64,000 bases of DNA from Ligula intestinalis (taxonomy: Eukaryota > Platyhelminthes > Cestoda > Diphyllobothriidea > Diphyllobothriidae), in contig JAYGXS010000004.1 in the NCBI GenBank assembly GCA_036362985.1, positions 43,807,462 through 43,871,461 of the forward strand, written 5' to 3'. This document shows, piece by piece, positions 13,196 through 25,700 of the stretch. The notes under the pieces are model-generated. The model worked only from the letters and a program-made list of their open reading frames with translations. It ran no database searches and was not told the DNA's origin. Both the position numbers and the translations under genes were made by a program. Positions within the stretch are counted from its first letter, which is position 1. Every line of letters starts with the position of its first letter.

Positions 13196-14034
13196 GAGGG
13201 AGTTGACTATCGGAGCACACGTCCGGCCGCGAGACGGGCCAGTTCTGAATTCCTGTCTAGGGAGCAGACATTCGGGTCGCCAGCTTTGGCTGCAACCGTG
13301 AAGGTCATTTGTTGGACCACGCGTGGGCGAACAGGCATGGATGCCTTAGTAAGTGCGTCAGTGCGTCTGGCGGTAGCGTCGGCCTAGAGCTTTGTCCAGG
13401 CCGATTGAGGTCAATCCACTGTGGGTTGAGGCCAGAACGGGGGAGACATTGTGCGTACGTTTGGGTGCGCCTCAGTTGCGCGTCTGGCAGTAGTGGTGGT
13501 AAGGTTCAGTACACTACTGTAGACTGTTGTGTGTGCACGCTTCATATGCGGAGTGGCAGTGCCTCAACGACGTTCTCCTCAGAAGTATAATTCCCCAAAA
13601 AGGTTAGTTTAAATAAATAGATAGATAGATGTCGTTTTTTAACAGCGTATCAGTGCATCTAAACACACGTTTTGATTACAGTTTTTATTCTTGGTGCGAT
13701 ATCGCGTGCGCCTTCATCCTTGTTTTGTTACCTACCTTCAACTTCGCTTTTTTCGTTAAGACAGATAAGTGAAACACAATCTCCAGGACGATGACATTGC
13801 ATAAAATTTTCATGCTCTTTCTCTTCAGTTAACCTTACACAAACTCTTAACCTAAAAGGCTTCCGGAAACTAACATAAGCCTCCGGATTCAGTCTTTTAT
13901 GATAATATTAGGCCACTGATACTGCGTGGGGTTCCTGCATTCGTCCGGTCGTCTTTTCTAGCAGAAAATAACTAGATTTCTAGCTTAATGTCGACGTCTT
14001 ATTTATATTTCTTCATGAAGTTTCACCCTCCTTA
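13196..14034. other. No gene recognised
   Basis: A GC-richer stretch with a 93-codon open frame (13309-13590) precedes a TAGA microsatellite at 13612-13629. I do not recognise the frame. Confidence 0.35.
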
Positions 14035-14598
14035 CAATGTGCCAAAGCTGCAAATAAAGACATGGGAGTGCTGCACACTATTAAAAGGGCGTTTCTAGCC
14101 TTCGATGAAGATCTCTTTGGCAAAGTTTATGCTACATTTGTTCGACCATACCTAGAATTTGGCATACAGGCGTGGCGATCATGGCTAGCAAAGGACATAA
14201 CATGTTTGGAGAAAGTGCAGCGCCGGACAACAAAGCTAGTAAGAGGTCTGAAGAACCAGACTGACATAGACAGACTGGCATGCCTAAATTTATTCCCTCT
14301 GCATTAGAGGCAACAAAGAGGGGATCTTTTCCTACTTTACAAGATAATAAACGGTCTTGAGAAAGGATTACGCTTTGAGGACATGTTTCAGTGGCACCTC
14401 TCACCTCATCTCCGTGGGCACACAATGAAGCTGCGCATGAAGATGTCCAAGCTAAACCTCCGCTCTGAATTCTTCACGCAACGTGTCATACAACAGTGGA
14501 ACAACCTTCCACAGTCAGTCGTGGAGGCCACTTCACTTCAGATGTGCAAACAACGCTTGGATAATTACATGCGTCCCCTCCTTTCCCTCCAAGTCTGA
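14035..14598 (+). mobile_element. Non-LTR retrotransposon C-terminal remnant (CR1/jockey-like)
   Basis: One frame from about 14035 to 14598 encodes KDMGVLHTIKRAF, ATFVRPYLEFGIQAW, EKVQRRTTKLVRGL, RQQRGDLFLLYKIINGL and FFTQRVIQQWNNLPQSVV, the region after the RT catalytic core in flatworm LINEs. One in-frame TAG (14305-14307) interrupts it. It is 5'-truncated and represents a different, better-preserved family member than the 10.45-11.0 kb tail. Confidence 0.9.
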
Positions 14599-17500
14599 AC
14601 TCTAACCACGAGACTTATATTGTAAAAAAGAATGCTACTCACTGTTTTCCAATACTATTTAAGTAGTGGTAAGTTTTATAGGCGCATGTACATTTGGAAC
14701 GCACAAGCATGTAATCAAGAGGGTTTTCAAAGGCATTGCTTATTATTCCCACCAAATAAACTGAAACTGAAATCGATCACTAACGGAAATCACTCGTTCA
14801 ACTCTACCGCGACATTCACTATCGAGTCCCACCAACGGCCACATATCAGGTAGTAAATTTGCACTACCATCGATGGCCATTTCAGGTCCATTAGTATTCA
14901 TCAGCCAGTCATACCCAATACGGTATGGTGCACCAACTGAGGCGCCAATCCACGATGTAGTCATCAAACGTGTGTAAGAAAGATTATGCACTAGAAGAAC
15001 TTCTCAAAACAAAACTTTATTGACATATTTATCTAAAGCTCGCGAGTCCAAAACCTCATGTATAGCACTACAAGTTTCCATTTTCTGTGGTATATGCTGA
15101 ATCATATTAACTTTCTGGTCATTAATTCTTTCAAATAAATCAGCGAATGGCCATTTTTAAACACCTTTTGTAATCATGCACTAGAAAACTAGGGAAAAGC
15201 TGTTGGTCTGTAGCTTAAAAGTGGCTTCTTATTCCTTAAGCAAGTACTGTGTGTTCATTTTAATTAATTTGAACTTCTACCAGCAACCAAATTTAATATC
15301 ATATAAGCTTATGTTAACTCTTTTAAGTTTGGACACATACATCTTTTGCGAAAACATTTGTGCTCTTAAAAGGAAGCATGCTGTTTTCAGAACATGCTTT
15401 ATTAATGAGAAGTTGAATAGCCGAAGCGAGGTTTAGTTAAACTTAAGTGCCAGTAACCCCCTCAGCATAGCTAAACTAAAACAGATCAATAAAATCAGCC
15501 CTTTAGAGAAAAAACCAAATGTTGAGGGAGTGTTTACTTTGCACACAGGAAATTTAACATTGCCAAGGTACTCCGAGAAGAAAGAACGCTTTGAGCGCAA
15601 TATGAAAAAAGATTGACAAATCCAGAATAGTACAGATGAACGAAATCCTTCACTTTTCTTTGACGGTTTTTTTCTTAGATGCGCTGAAAAAAACACAAAA
15701 ATGCATGTTTTCAGAAAAAAATGTCTTGTTTTGTACATACGTATTTGCTCATTCATGAGTTTTTTTGGGCAAAGTACAACTTTTCTCTCTCTCTCATAAA
15801 AGTGTTGGATCACACAAACATTTTCCAGGTAACTCAAATTTTATTACAAATTCCTTTGAAAACCTAATGAGACCCTAAAGATCAGCCTAGATGGTATCCT
15901 GGATTAAGTTAATTTACTACATCAAACTATTTTGATGAAATTCAAGGAGAAAGATTGGAGCATTAAAGGAAGCAATTTCTGGCAAAACGTACGTAGCTGG
16001 CGTTTCTTGGTGGTTGACTCTTCTGCAGGGAAAAAAAGATAAGCCCGATGAATTCAGGTTAAGCACGAAACTTTATAGAGTGTCGAGCATAAATAAATGG
16101 TAGAATCATGCAAATGCTTTCGGAGGAATCAGATTGGGGGCCTTTAGGAGCAGTTAGTAGCATTAGCACTGTCGGCGGGGCAAACGCAGCCGCATAAAAC
16201 TGCTCAATTCACATTTAACATCTCTTGCACATACGTGAATACACACGTCTTGGCTCCTATACTGCATGTAATCTGCCGAAGGCTCACATTAAAAGGAATC
16301 ACTTTGAAAAACACGTTACAGGAGTAGCATACTTAAGAAGATAGTTATATTGGAGGGGAACAGCATCACTGCCAAGCAGACAGTATGCGTTGCAAAGTCC
16401 CAGGCTTACCTCTAAAAAAGATGGAAAGAAGAGCACTGAAAATCAAACCAAAAGTGCTGCATTTTGGCGCAGCGCAAAAATTATCTAACATGGCCCATCT
16501 ACGCAGACATTGCCAAGCTGCTGAGAAGAGTACTTACTTTTCTGTGAAAACTCCTTCTCATCAGTTCCTGAAATTGTACACCAAATATGACTCTTTAATA
16601 GCGCACAATATAAAACGCATGAAAGGACTGTAATCCCAACGTAATTTTGCATTTTGTGGTCAAATAATATTTTGTGATGTATGTTTCTAATGACAAATTT
16701 TTTTTCTGCTATATGGACAATGCAAAAGCTTGCCCTGCTCTAATTTCACGAAAGTTTGACCGTACGTTTCTAGTAACACATTGTGTCTTCAAATTTGCAC
16801 CCTCAACGACGACACTTCGGTTTCTTCAAATGCTTAGACTGCCATTGTGAGGAATGGGTTAGCAATTTTCTCAATTCTACGACTAACTCCTTTAATTTAC
16901 CTAATTTCCGTAAATAAATGTGACTCTAACACGCACGCTTGCTCTAATAAATCGATCAGTGCTATTTGGCTCCGAGACCCATAACTTATTTGGCCTATCT
17001 CATTAACTTTTAAATTGTATTCTGAAATGCGTTTTCGACAAGAAGGATTACATTAATGGGGGCGGGTTATAGTCCAATTATGTTCCAAAATGTTCTTGTC
17101 ATTAATGATTATCGGCCTTAAAATGCACTTAATTTCGGTGACTTGCAAGAGTCACACTCGGTAAAAAAGTCATTACATTGTTATCAGAATTGTTTTAGCG
17201 ATTTTTGATGCCAGCTTACACTTTTACTGTAAACAAAACAACTTAGTTGCAGAATTTTGTTAGACAATGAGCATTAGCGTATGTCTGATTTCATTTTAAC
17301 ACTTGTTGGAGTGCTATCTTACTATTTTTTATAATAAGTTTTAGTTTATCATCGGTTTTTTACACGACTTACTTATGCATGTGGGCTCAACATTTCGAGA
17401 GTACATGTAATTGGTTTGTGCCAGCTCCACTACGAATAATCCACGTACAGTCGATTCCATTTTTCAATAAATTCAGAAGACGTTGCATACTGTATAAGTG

Positions 17501-18593
17501 TTAATAATACGCACGCAGGACATCTTCCCCCTCCATTTCCTTATAATCGCATAGTTTTAAAGATTTCTTAAAAACGATTGGCCATTATAAAGTTTAAATT
17601 TTGGAGAGAGCCTTAGTAGCTAGCAGGAGTATACAGGAAAAACTTTATAAATATATATAGATTTCCAGACCTTTTATGCAAATTTTTAAGTATTCAAATC
17701 AGTATCATAGGGACAAGATGCATTTAAGGGTTGCAATATATTTGGATATGATAAGCGATATTACTACCTTAATTTTGTAATCATTAGGTCTCTCTACTTT
17801 ACTTTTAATGAAAATCTCATGAGCTCAGTCAACGAAATTTAGTGCCGAGGATCGCTGCACGCAATCCGATTTGCGTAATCATATTTCGTTGTCAATCCAA
17901 TGCCGGTTTCCATGGCTTCTTCATTGTTAGCTGACGTTCTTTGTTGTGCTCGTTAAAATTCACAAAAAGCCACTTTAGGGGAATAAGTATACTCGACTAG
18001 AATAAAACTATTGTTCTGTCAGTAGACTACAGCTCAGGTTACTTGTGTTAGCGTAAAAAAACTGCTGGGTTTGTAGTCCACCCACATTTCTTCAGTTTCT
18101 ACAAGGACGACTTGCGACCAAGTAATTTAAAGTAGGATTCAGTGGCCATAATTTTACATTGGCTTGCGGCGCGACCCGTAGATCACAATTTTGTCAGCAT
18201 CATCACAGATAAGCGTCCAACTGACTTTATTTATTGACATATCCATACAGCACACGTACTTTCTCTTAGTCGTTGTCTTTTTGAAGTATTTTCTTCATTA
18301 CGCTTATCTATGAACGAAACAAATGTTCCCTTTAAAATATAGAGCAATATTAGCGGCACCAAGCAGTTACTGAGATAGTTTTTATGCCAGATTTAAGTAA
18401 ATGCAGCATTTGGTGACCCACACCCTAAAAAAAGATTCATCTATCACCTCAGCGTAAGAACCGTGTAATGAATGTTTATCTTCACTTCAGAATACGATAC
18501 CTAGGATCTCTTATTGTAAAAATAACGGTGGGTTTTATTCAACAAGACCCTTTAGGATTAAACATATTTTTTTAAATATCTCGGTCGGCAACT
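14599..18593. other. AT-rich region without recognised gene
   Basis: Several open frames (e.g. 134 codons minus 15433-15837; 82 codons plus 16385-16633, Lys/Arg-rich) have no recognised domain. A CT microsatellite lies at 15785-15797. Good isolated splice signals occur on the minus strand (16.4, 17.2, 17.4 kb) but do not form a phase-1 micro-exon. Confidence 0.35.
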
Positions 18594-18599
18594 TTTATT
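18594..18599 (-). terminator. Possible polyadenylation signal AATAAA
   Basis: AATAAA on the minus strand downstream of the candidate terminal exon. Such hexamers are common in AT-rich DNA, so it carries weight only with that exon. Confidence 0.3.
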
Positions 18600-18688
18600 T
18601 AACAAATAAACATGCAGTCAGAAGTGAGATAAAATTAAACTCAGTGCATAAATACCGGCTGGCAATCATAAAAGTATCTTTCGCATAG

Positions 18689-18735
18689 TTACATATAAAA
18701 CACGATGAACAAAAATCGATGGTGCGCTGGAATGT
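18689..18735 (-). CDS. Candidate terminal exon with stop codon
   Basis: After the acceptor TGGGCCTTCTGCAG a phase-1 reading gives IPAHHRFLFIVFYM then TAA. An AATAAA signal (plus-strand TTTATT near 18594) lies about 90 nt further on. The phase fits exon 19710 (junction GAC). The hydrophobic end is unlike the rest of the product, and no protein evidence distinguishes this from chance. Confidence 0.3.
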
Positions 18736-18989
18736 CTGCAGAAGGCCCAAGTGGCAGTTAGCGTTGCCTTTAGTTGATGACTTAATAGCTCCCAGATTAA
18801 AAATAGTATTGTGCTTTTGACTGGCTTTTTAGAAAGACAATTTCTTATATTCACGTTACAAGAGCTAACAACGACGAACATGCGAGTCCCAGGAAGTAGT
18901 TTACGTGGCCAATCGACACTCACACCATACACTTAACGATTTTTCTACACGTCTAAATTTTAACTGGTTTAAACGAAAAAACGCCTGTG

Positions 18990-19112
18990 CACACGCTGTC
19001 TGTATCTGCTACAGATCTCTGATTATGTCTCTGATGATCAACCCACGACGGATATCAAAATGTCGGGCAAACAGAAATATTGCCTCAGAGATCGAATCGT
19101 CTTCTTCTCAGT
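18990..19112 (+). mobile_element. PLE pLTR-like 3' fragment inside the micro-exon gene
   Basis: GTCTGTATCTGCTAC, CTCTGATGATCAACCC, CGACGGATATC and AAATGTCGGGCAAA follow the pLTR tail seen at 44.45 and 52.2 kb, ending in CGTCTTCTTCTCAG. The GAAAC core is mutated to AAAAT. Confidence 0.7.
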
Positions 19113-19709
19113 AACGAGCTGTTATAGTTTGGCTTTCTGGATGCGCGATAACACCTATTTCCATGTTGCGGGTTTCTTGAAAAGGTACCTACTCACTACT
19201 GTGAGGAAAAAAACTTAATGTACTTCATAGGCAGTCGGGTATTTAGATTTTTTAATTAATTATTTGAAATTAATTGTTTTCCAGCTATAGTCATTGTGGA
19301 AACATGAGTCTTCTTTTACCAGCTGTCATTTCTCTAAATTATGAAATTTTGCTCAGTTTTGTTAATTTTACATTTTGTGTTCATTAAAAGCAATCTGACC
19401 TCCAAAACCACTTGATTTTAACACACAGCTGTCGAGCGGAACCTTATTTTGATTTAGAGAATTTGAGCTGACCATGCATCCCTCAGACCGGGTTGTGAAT
19501 AAAAATAGCCCACATGTTCAGTAATTTGGTGCTGTCGTTCGCGGCCAATTGTACGCCTAACTTAAAGGAAAGTAACTAGCTCTGTTGAAGATATCGTCAA
19601 GTGCTATTCTTGGTCTTTGGATTAACAAAACTTCTGTTTTTTTGCAGATTATAATGTTCTACCGGAAAATGCGTTCTATTGGGCAAACCCATTTCCTGTT
19701 GGAACTTAC

Positions 19710-19745
19710 CTGATCGCCTTCCAGGCTTCACCCGCCTTCCTGACA
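19710..19745 (-). CDS. Micro-exon, 36 nt, basic
   Basis: Encodes SGRRVKPGRRS after junction Leu (C+TG). Acceptor CATAACTTTCAG, donor GTAAGTTCC. Last well-supported internal exon. Confidence 0.75.
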
Positions 19746-22700
19746 CTGAAAGTTATGCGAATGTATAATGTGCATATTGAATGAATTTTAGTCAAGGAAG
19801 ATTATGAAAGTTTAGATGACGTACGTGATTCACTGGAAGAATCTGAGTCTTCAGAGGTCGATTCTGGTAAAGTACGATAATTTTTAGTCATTTTAGTTTT
19901 GATTTGCAAGTTGTTGCACTTGAGAAATTTTTTACACGGGAAACTACCTGATTCGCTTAATTCATCGTCAAATTCGTATTCTAGGGGTAGAAGGTAAAAC
20001 ATAATATAAGCAACAGCCTCGTACAAACATCTTTCAACGCCACAATGACCGCAACATGAAAACAGTACAACATATGCCGTCATTAATCATTGATACGAAC
20101 AATCTCAGTTACCTGATCGCGTGGTTATCCTTTTCTCCACGTAATCTGTCGACAAGTAAGTGCACACAACGATGAAAACGCGCAGGGGTCAAATTTTGGA
20201 CATGAAGTATCTATTCTCTGTAACTTGAAAATCGGCATCTGAACAAACAAAATTAGATAGAAAAGATTCTTTGGGAAACAGGAGCGAAATTTGTTGCAAA
20301 TATTTGACGCTGGTGCACCAGGTCTTCGTCGGACTTGAGGTTAATTTGTAAATGACAGTGCGCGTTTTTAAGCATGCCAAAAGTCGATAATTATTTGTCA
20401 TGCTTAATCAATAGTAGCTTTTGGTGGTTGGCGCTTTTTCCGGGCTTGTTTGAGATTGATGTACATTGAATCCAAATCAAGTTTGCATGGTACCAAAACC
20501 GCATAGCAGGTTCCTATCCATATAGGAAAGGCCGCGAATTTTTATAGGCCATTAACTCTAACGGATCATGCATCAACAGACACGTTGATTTGGATTCAAT
20601 GTACATAAATCTCAAAAAGCCTGTAAAAAGCGCCAACCACCAAAACCTACTTTCGACCAACCATGACAAATCATTATCCGTTTTTCGGCATGTTTAAAAA
20701 TGCGCGCTGTCCTTTAGACATTTCTCTCAAGTCTGACGGTGACCTGGTGTGCCTGCGTCAATAATTTACAACAAAGTTCGTTCCTGCTTCCCAAAGAATC
20801 TTTTCTATCAAATTACATACCTATGTGCCAATGAGATAGAGTTGTGCTTGGATATGAGCAAATTACACTGCGAATGAAGTCAATGTGATTGAAGGCAACT
20901 GACATAGTTGGCTGAGTATCCTCAGTAGGCTTCGACCCGGCGACGGGAACCTTGAAGTTTCTGGACATTTCTGCAAACCCATCATGGCATCAACTACGGC
21001 GCTGGTGGTGAGCCTGTGAGGTGTTTACGATAGTACAGATGTGGTTGCGTGGTCGCTATGGATTGTCATGCATCAGTCTGTGGTGACTCACTTCACATAG
21101 GCAGGCATGCCTGAAGGCCCTAACGCGTGCGTGTGCACTGAAGGCTGCCTCTGCAACAGCCAATTACAGATAAGGCAAAATATGGTCTCTCCTGGCGGTG
21201 ACTAAGACGCATTCATGCCAAGGTCGAGGCAGTCTGTCCTACCAATAAACTTCAAGGCAACCAAAAAATGCCCGCTGCTACTTGCATGCCTGCTGCTAAA
21301 ACCTCAGTTGGACCTGGTTTGCTCGCCTGGCTGGTCGTGTGCGCCCAAGTCAATTCCTTTCCATAAATTCTCCATTCCTCTGTGTACACCATTACCTGTT
21401 CCTTCCACTCTGGCCTCCACCGACTTCTTTTCTACTAAGTTACCATGGTCTAAAGATCACACTTGCTAGGGTTTAAATTACCTAACCCCTCCAATTGTTC
21501 CACCACGCGTGGTTCAAGTTCAGCGGCTCATGACTTGCATGTCGGCCAGCAAGCAAGTAACGCACAAGAGGGCGATTATCTTAATGTGTCGTCGTCGTCA
21601 TAAGAGTGTACTAATGACTGTATCATATAAATACTACAACTTTCTGTGCATGTATTACTGGCTTTTGCTTCTGTTTTCTGCTGATATCTCCGAGGAAAAA
21701 TCTGCGGTGGATGTTGAAACTTCAGTCGACGAAACGTCTTTTCCCAGCGATCACATATTCTTCCGTTTCTCAATGAACAATGTACATACTGCGCATAAAG
21801 TGTCTCCATCACCCGTCTCTGCTATTGTCTCTGGGTTGTATTTAAGAAAGAATCCGAAATGTCAGGTCAATAAACATCTCGTTCCAGCTGACACATAGTC
21901 CCTTTCTGTCGTTTAACTTTTTGTGGACTCTCGTAGATCAATTGATTGAAACACCGGCCGTTGACTAATTGCGCTATCAGAATACACATTCGATTTTGCC
22001 AAAAACAGGCAAATGCTTTTTGTTTGATGGAAGTTATCGCACATGCGTAATAAGTTGACACAGCGTTCATGTTCTCGGTTTAAGTTGCTTAGTTAACCAT
22101 ACAATGATGGTTATCATACTCGACCCCGCAATCTTATCGACAATGCTTACCCTGCTTGGGTTTTCGCGGCTTTTCAGCGGCTAAAAACGATAAAATAGAT
22201 GTAAAAGTTTAATTTAATTGAAACACTTTATGCATTTATCGAAATACTAACTAGGAAGACACGTACATTTTGCAGGGCCCTTGGAAAGGGTTCTTAAATA
22301 GGTTTGCCCATCTATAAGGAAAACCCGACACGTTTACTACAGGCTATATTGTAAAGCCATCATTGTTACAGATAATCTCCTGCAAGGCATCACTTCTGCC
22401 AGTGTGTTTATCGATTTTTCATGATTGTATTAGCATAATAAAATTCCGCATAACCCATACACACTGAAGTTTTGTCTATCAATTCTTTTCAACTCATCTG
22501 CATGTAGCGGGAAGCACCAAGCTGGTAAGGCGCTCAGGCACTCACAAACTCTGATACGGACATTCCAAATCATGTCTGCTTAGGCGATGTTTTTACGTTT
22601 TTTAAACCCTAAGGTACTGCAATAGGAGGTCCGTGCAAAAAATAAGAATCGATCGCTTAAAGTGCATGTAGATTGGGATTTACCGAAATATAAGAACATA

Positions 22701-25700
22701 AATTCATAAAAATAGATAGTAGCAACTGCATTTTCGTGCGTTAGAAGCCTTCGCATAAGGTATGCAAGCGTCAGAAATAAATGCAAAAACAAAAATTATG
22801 CTTTTTTGGGAAATGCATTATATCAGGCTGAGTTTATAAATAGGAACAGAGGCCTGCATATTATTCTGTCTGGATCCTCGCTAGAGAATAATTATCCGTG
22901 TAAATGTCAACGGTTTCATAGCCCCTGCATCCATCGTAAGCATTAGAAGCAGCAGGCAGCTTATTCGCTGCATTTTCTTCTACAGGTTCTAGCCCTAAGG
23001 ATTTTGCTTTTCGCGTACGCTTTGATTGCAATAAATTCTGCTTTATTTCTACGAATATTCGTATATATGCTTAAATATTTGAGGTCCATATATAATATTG
23101 CTTTCATCATCCCCGGAAGAGGAAGAAGAAAGGACAATTCCTGAAACCAATTTGTATTAAAGCAGATCATAAGGCCCAAAGACCCGTTACCATTAACAGA
23201 ACAGTCAGCAATGGTCTACTGCATGCCATGCCAAAACTGTGATGCAAGGTATTTTGGTGAAACGGGCAAACGCCTTGACACAAGGTTTCATGAGAAACAG
23301 CTCGCAATAAACCGCAAGAATAAGCTGTCTATAGTTTATAACCACGCACGCAAGGGTAGTAGGCCAAGCCAGTGAAACGATGGCCAGATTGCTGCTAGAA
23401 AGTTGGTCCTTGACTGGTAGACTTAACAGAGTCATAGACCTACATCCCGTCTACCAAGCGTTCCGCGCAAGGCTAACATCAGCTCAAAACGGAAGAATAG
23501 GTCAGGCGAAGGAAGATACGCGGGGCCGATAGCCGGCGGTGACGAGCAATTAAAGTGGAAACGCTCAATAGGCACACGAACGACGTGACACATCTCATGG
23601 AGGCGCCCGCAAGGGTAATAAAAACTCAAACAGCGACTAGCAATCAATCGGTACGATCGATCGATGTGCATGCATCAGGCACGGTTATAACGCACGTCTA
23701 GCGGTCAGATACACTCATTCGACGCCAGCAGAAAAATACAGACTACACTCTGACAATGAAAGCGAGAATGTTTTCGACATCTCTGCTTAAATATAAATTG
23801 GTCTCAAGAATTACACTTTCCTCTTTCTCCTCTTCTGGGGATGATGAAAGCAATATATTGGTATATATCTACTGAACTTAAGGTGCCACATGATAAAAGG
23901 TTTCTTTTATATTTTACTTCGATGCTTTTAGGAGCTGATTACTGAAAACATGACATCCAACACTGGCAAAACGTTTCCGTCTCACATTTCACAAGAGAGC
24001 CAAAAGACGGCATTTGATGATTAATCAAATTAGAAACGTTCGTCTAAATTTATTCCTGCCATGCGCATGCCATATCGAATAAAGATTCATAAAGGTCTAA
24101 TTTGATCACCAGGATTGGGAATTTTCAACACAAAACTTGGAAATTTGCGAATAAACCAAATTATCGCAACAAGCAAATCATTGCAATCATACGTACATTG
24201 GGGGGAGGGAGGAAATAAGGCAAGTTTGCTTGCTTTTTTTTACAAAAAAGCTGGAACAAATTAGTAAGACCAGCCGAAATGCATTTCGGACATAAGTGTC
24301 TTGGCTCGGCTAAAGAAGCGTAAACCAGAATATAAGTTATTATCAAAGGTGTAATTTCTAGATTTTCGGCGTTTCGATACAAACGTTATATGAGGGACAA
24401 AAACTGTTGATGGCTGTGTGTGCCCTTAATATCAAAATACATAGAAGCAGTCGAATCTGCCGCTGTCTTAATCGTAAACTGTGCTAAATATTTGTAAAAT
24501 CTTAAGACTGCGTTCACTTACAAAACTGCTGTCACCAATGAACTCGCCAGGATTTTTTTTCACGTAACCTATCAATCACCTCACACAGTTTCTTGCGTCT
24601 TTTGTATATTTTCCGCAAGTATATGCAATGTTCAAACAGAAACATATGTAGACCAAAAAACTGTTTTGCGGGGAATCCTTCAAAGATTTTCTATTGAATT
24701 ATTTCTTTTTATATTTACTTAACTAAATATGTATGTCTAACCGCGTGTTTCACGCTCGCAAACTTACCAAAAACTTTTCTTATTATAGAATAGGAGCGAT
24801 TGATGAAAAAACATTAGTTCTAAAAGAAGGACTTGTGCAAACATGTTTTACCTTGCTTTCTGGCTTTGAGGTCCTTCTTTCGGGAGATATCTATGCAGAA
24901 AATGAGCAGAACCCTTGGTTTAATAATTTTAACATATGAATAAGAAGCCTAGCAATGGATTAAAAATAAGTGCTTACATTACTGATTTTACGCATTAAAA
25001 TTTCATGAACCTCCTATAGAATTCCCAGGCTTCGCTGATAAAAAAACTGCCTATATTGTATCATTTATATATTTAAGCTAGCATTTAAAAGGGCGAACTT
25101 GAGTACCGCATTTTTTTCAACGAATTTCAAACAATTTTGTTATATTTAACTCCTAAATGCGTCACCTTAAATTAGTTCTGAACTCTTGTGAGGTGAATCT
25201 GGTTTTGAAAAATCACGGGATGCTGCCATGTGGGTAGTGGAAATTGATCAATTAGCCACGTATACTGTCAGCTGACAACCACTCATAACTTTTATGCCGA
25301 ATGCAGAGCGGAGCTTACTCACTCTAGGCCAATGAAGATGACATGTATCAGCAGGAATCAGAGGAGGAGACAACAATAAATACTCCTCATCAAGCAAATG
25401 TTTATTTTTCATATCAATTTAAAACATATAGATAAACCGTCTATTTAATCTTTAATGACCCAGTTAATGCCGTTGCGTTTCGAACAAAGTTTAACTTACA
25501 TTGGGGTTCTTCATTCTCATTGTCTTCATCATATTCTGCGTTGAAACAAAGGCTTTTGTGTAAGGTAAATTTGATATTGCAAAAGTTTATGTTTTTTGTT
25601 ACTAAAATTAACAAAACTACCTCGATTGTACGACTTTGTGGGCCTCTTTGGATACTGGGCATCCCCTGCAAAGAAATTAAGCCCAGAATGAGGCATTTTA

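Noticed and set aside
15433..15837. 134-codon minus-strand ORF rich in Phe/Leu
   Set aside because: AT-rich composition explains hydrophobic codons; no domain or splice context recognised.
16330..16420. Minus acceptor CTTTTTTAG followed by a 38-codon open end, considered as the last exon of the micro-exon gene
   Set aside because: Peptide is unrelated, no nearby AATAAA, and 18689-18735 is nearer with a poly(A) signal. Not excluded.
19649..19783. Plus-strand exon after a strong TTCTGTTTTTTTGCAG acceptor, 44 codons open to a stop
   Set aside because: It overlaps the minus-strand micro-exon at 19710 and no partner exons were found on plus. An open run of this length is expected by chance fairly often.
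24500..24570. Minus-strand candidate exon reading KKNPGEFIGDSSF before GTAAGTGAAC
   Set aside because: Ends in phase 0, so it cannot join the phase-1 series without breaking frame.
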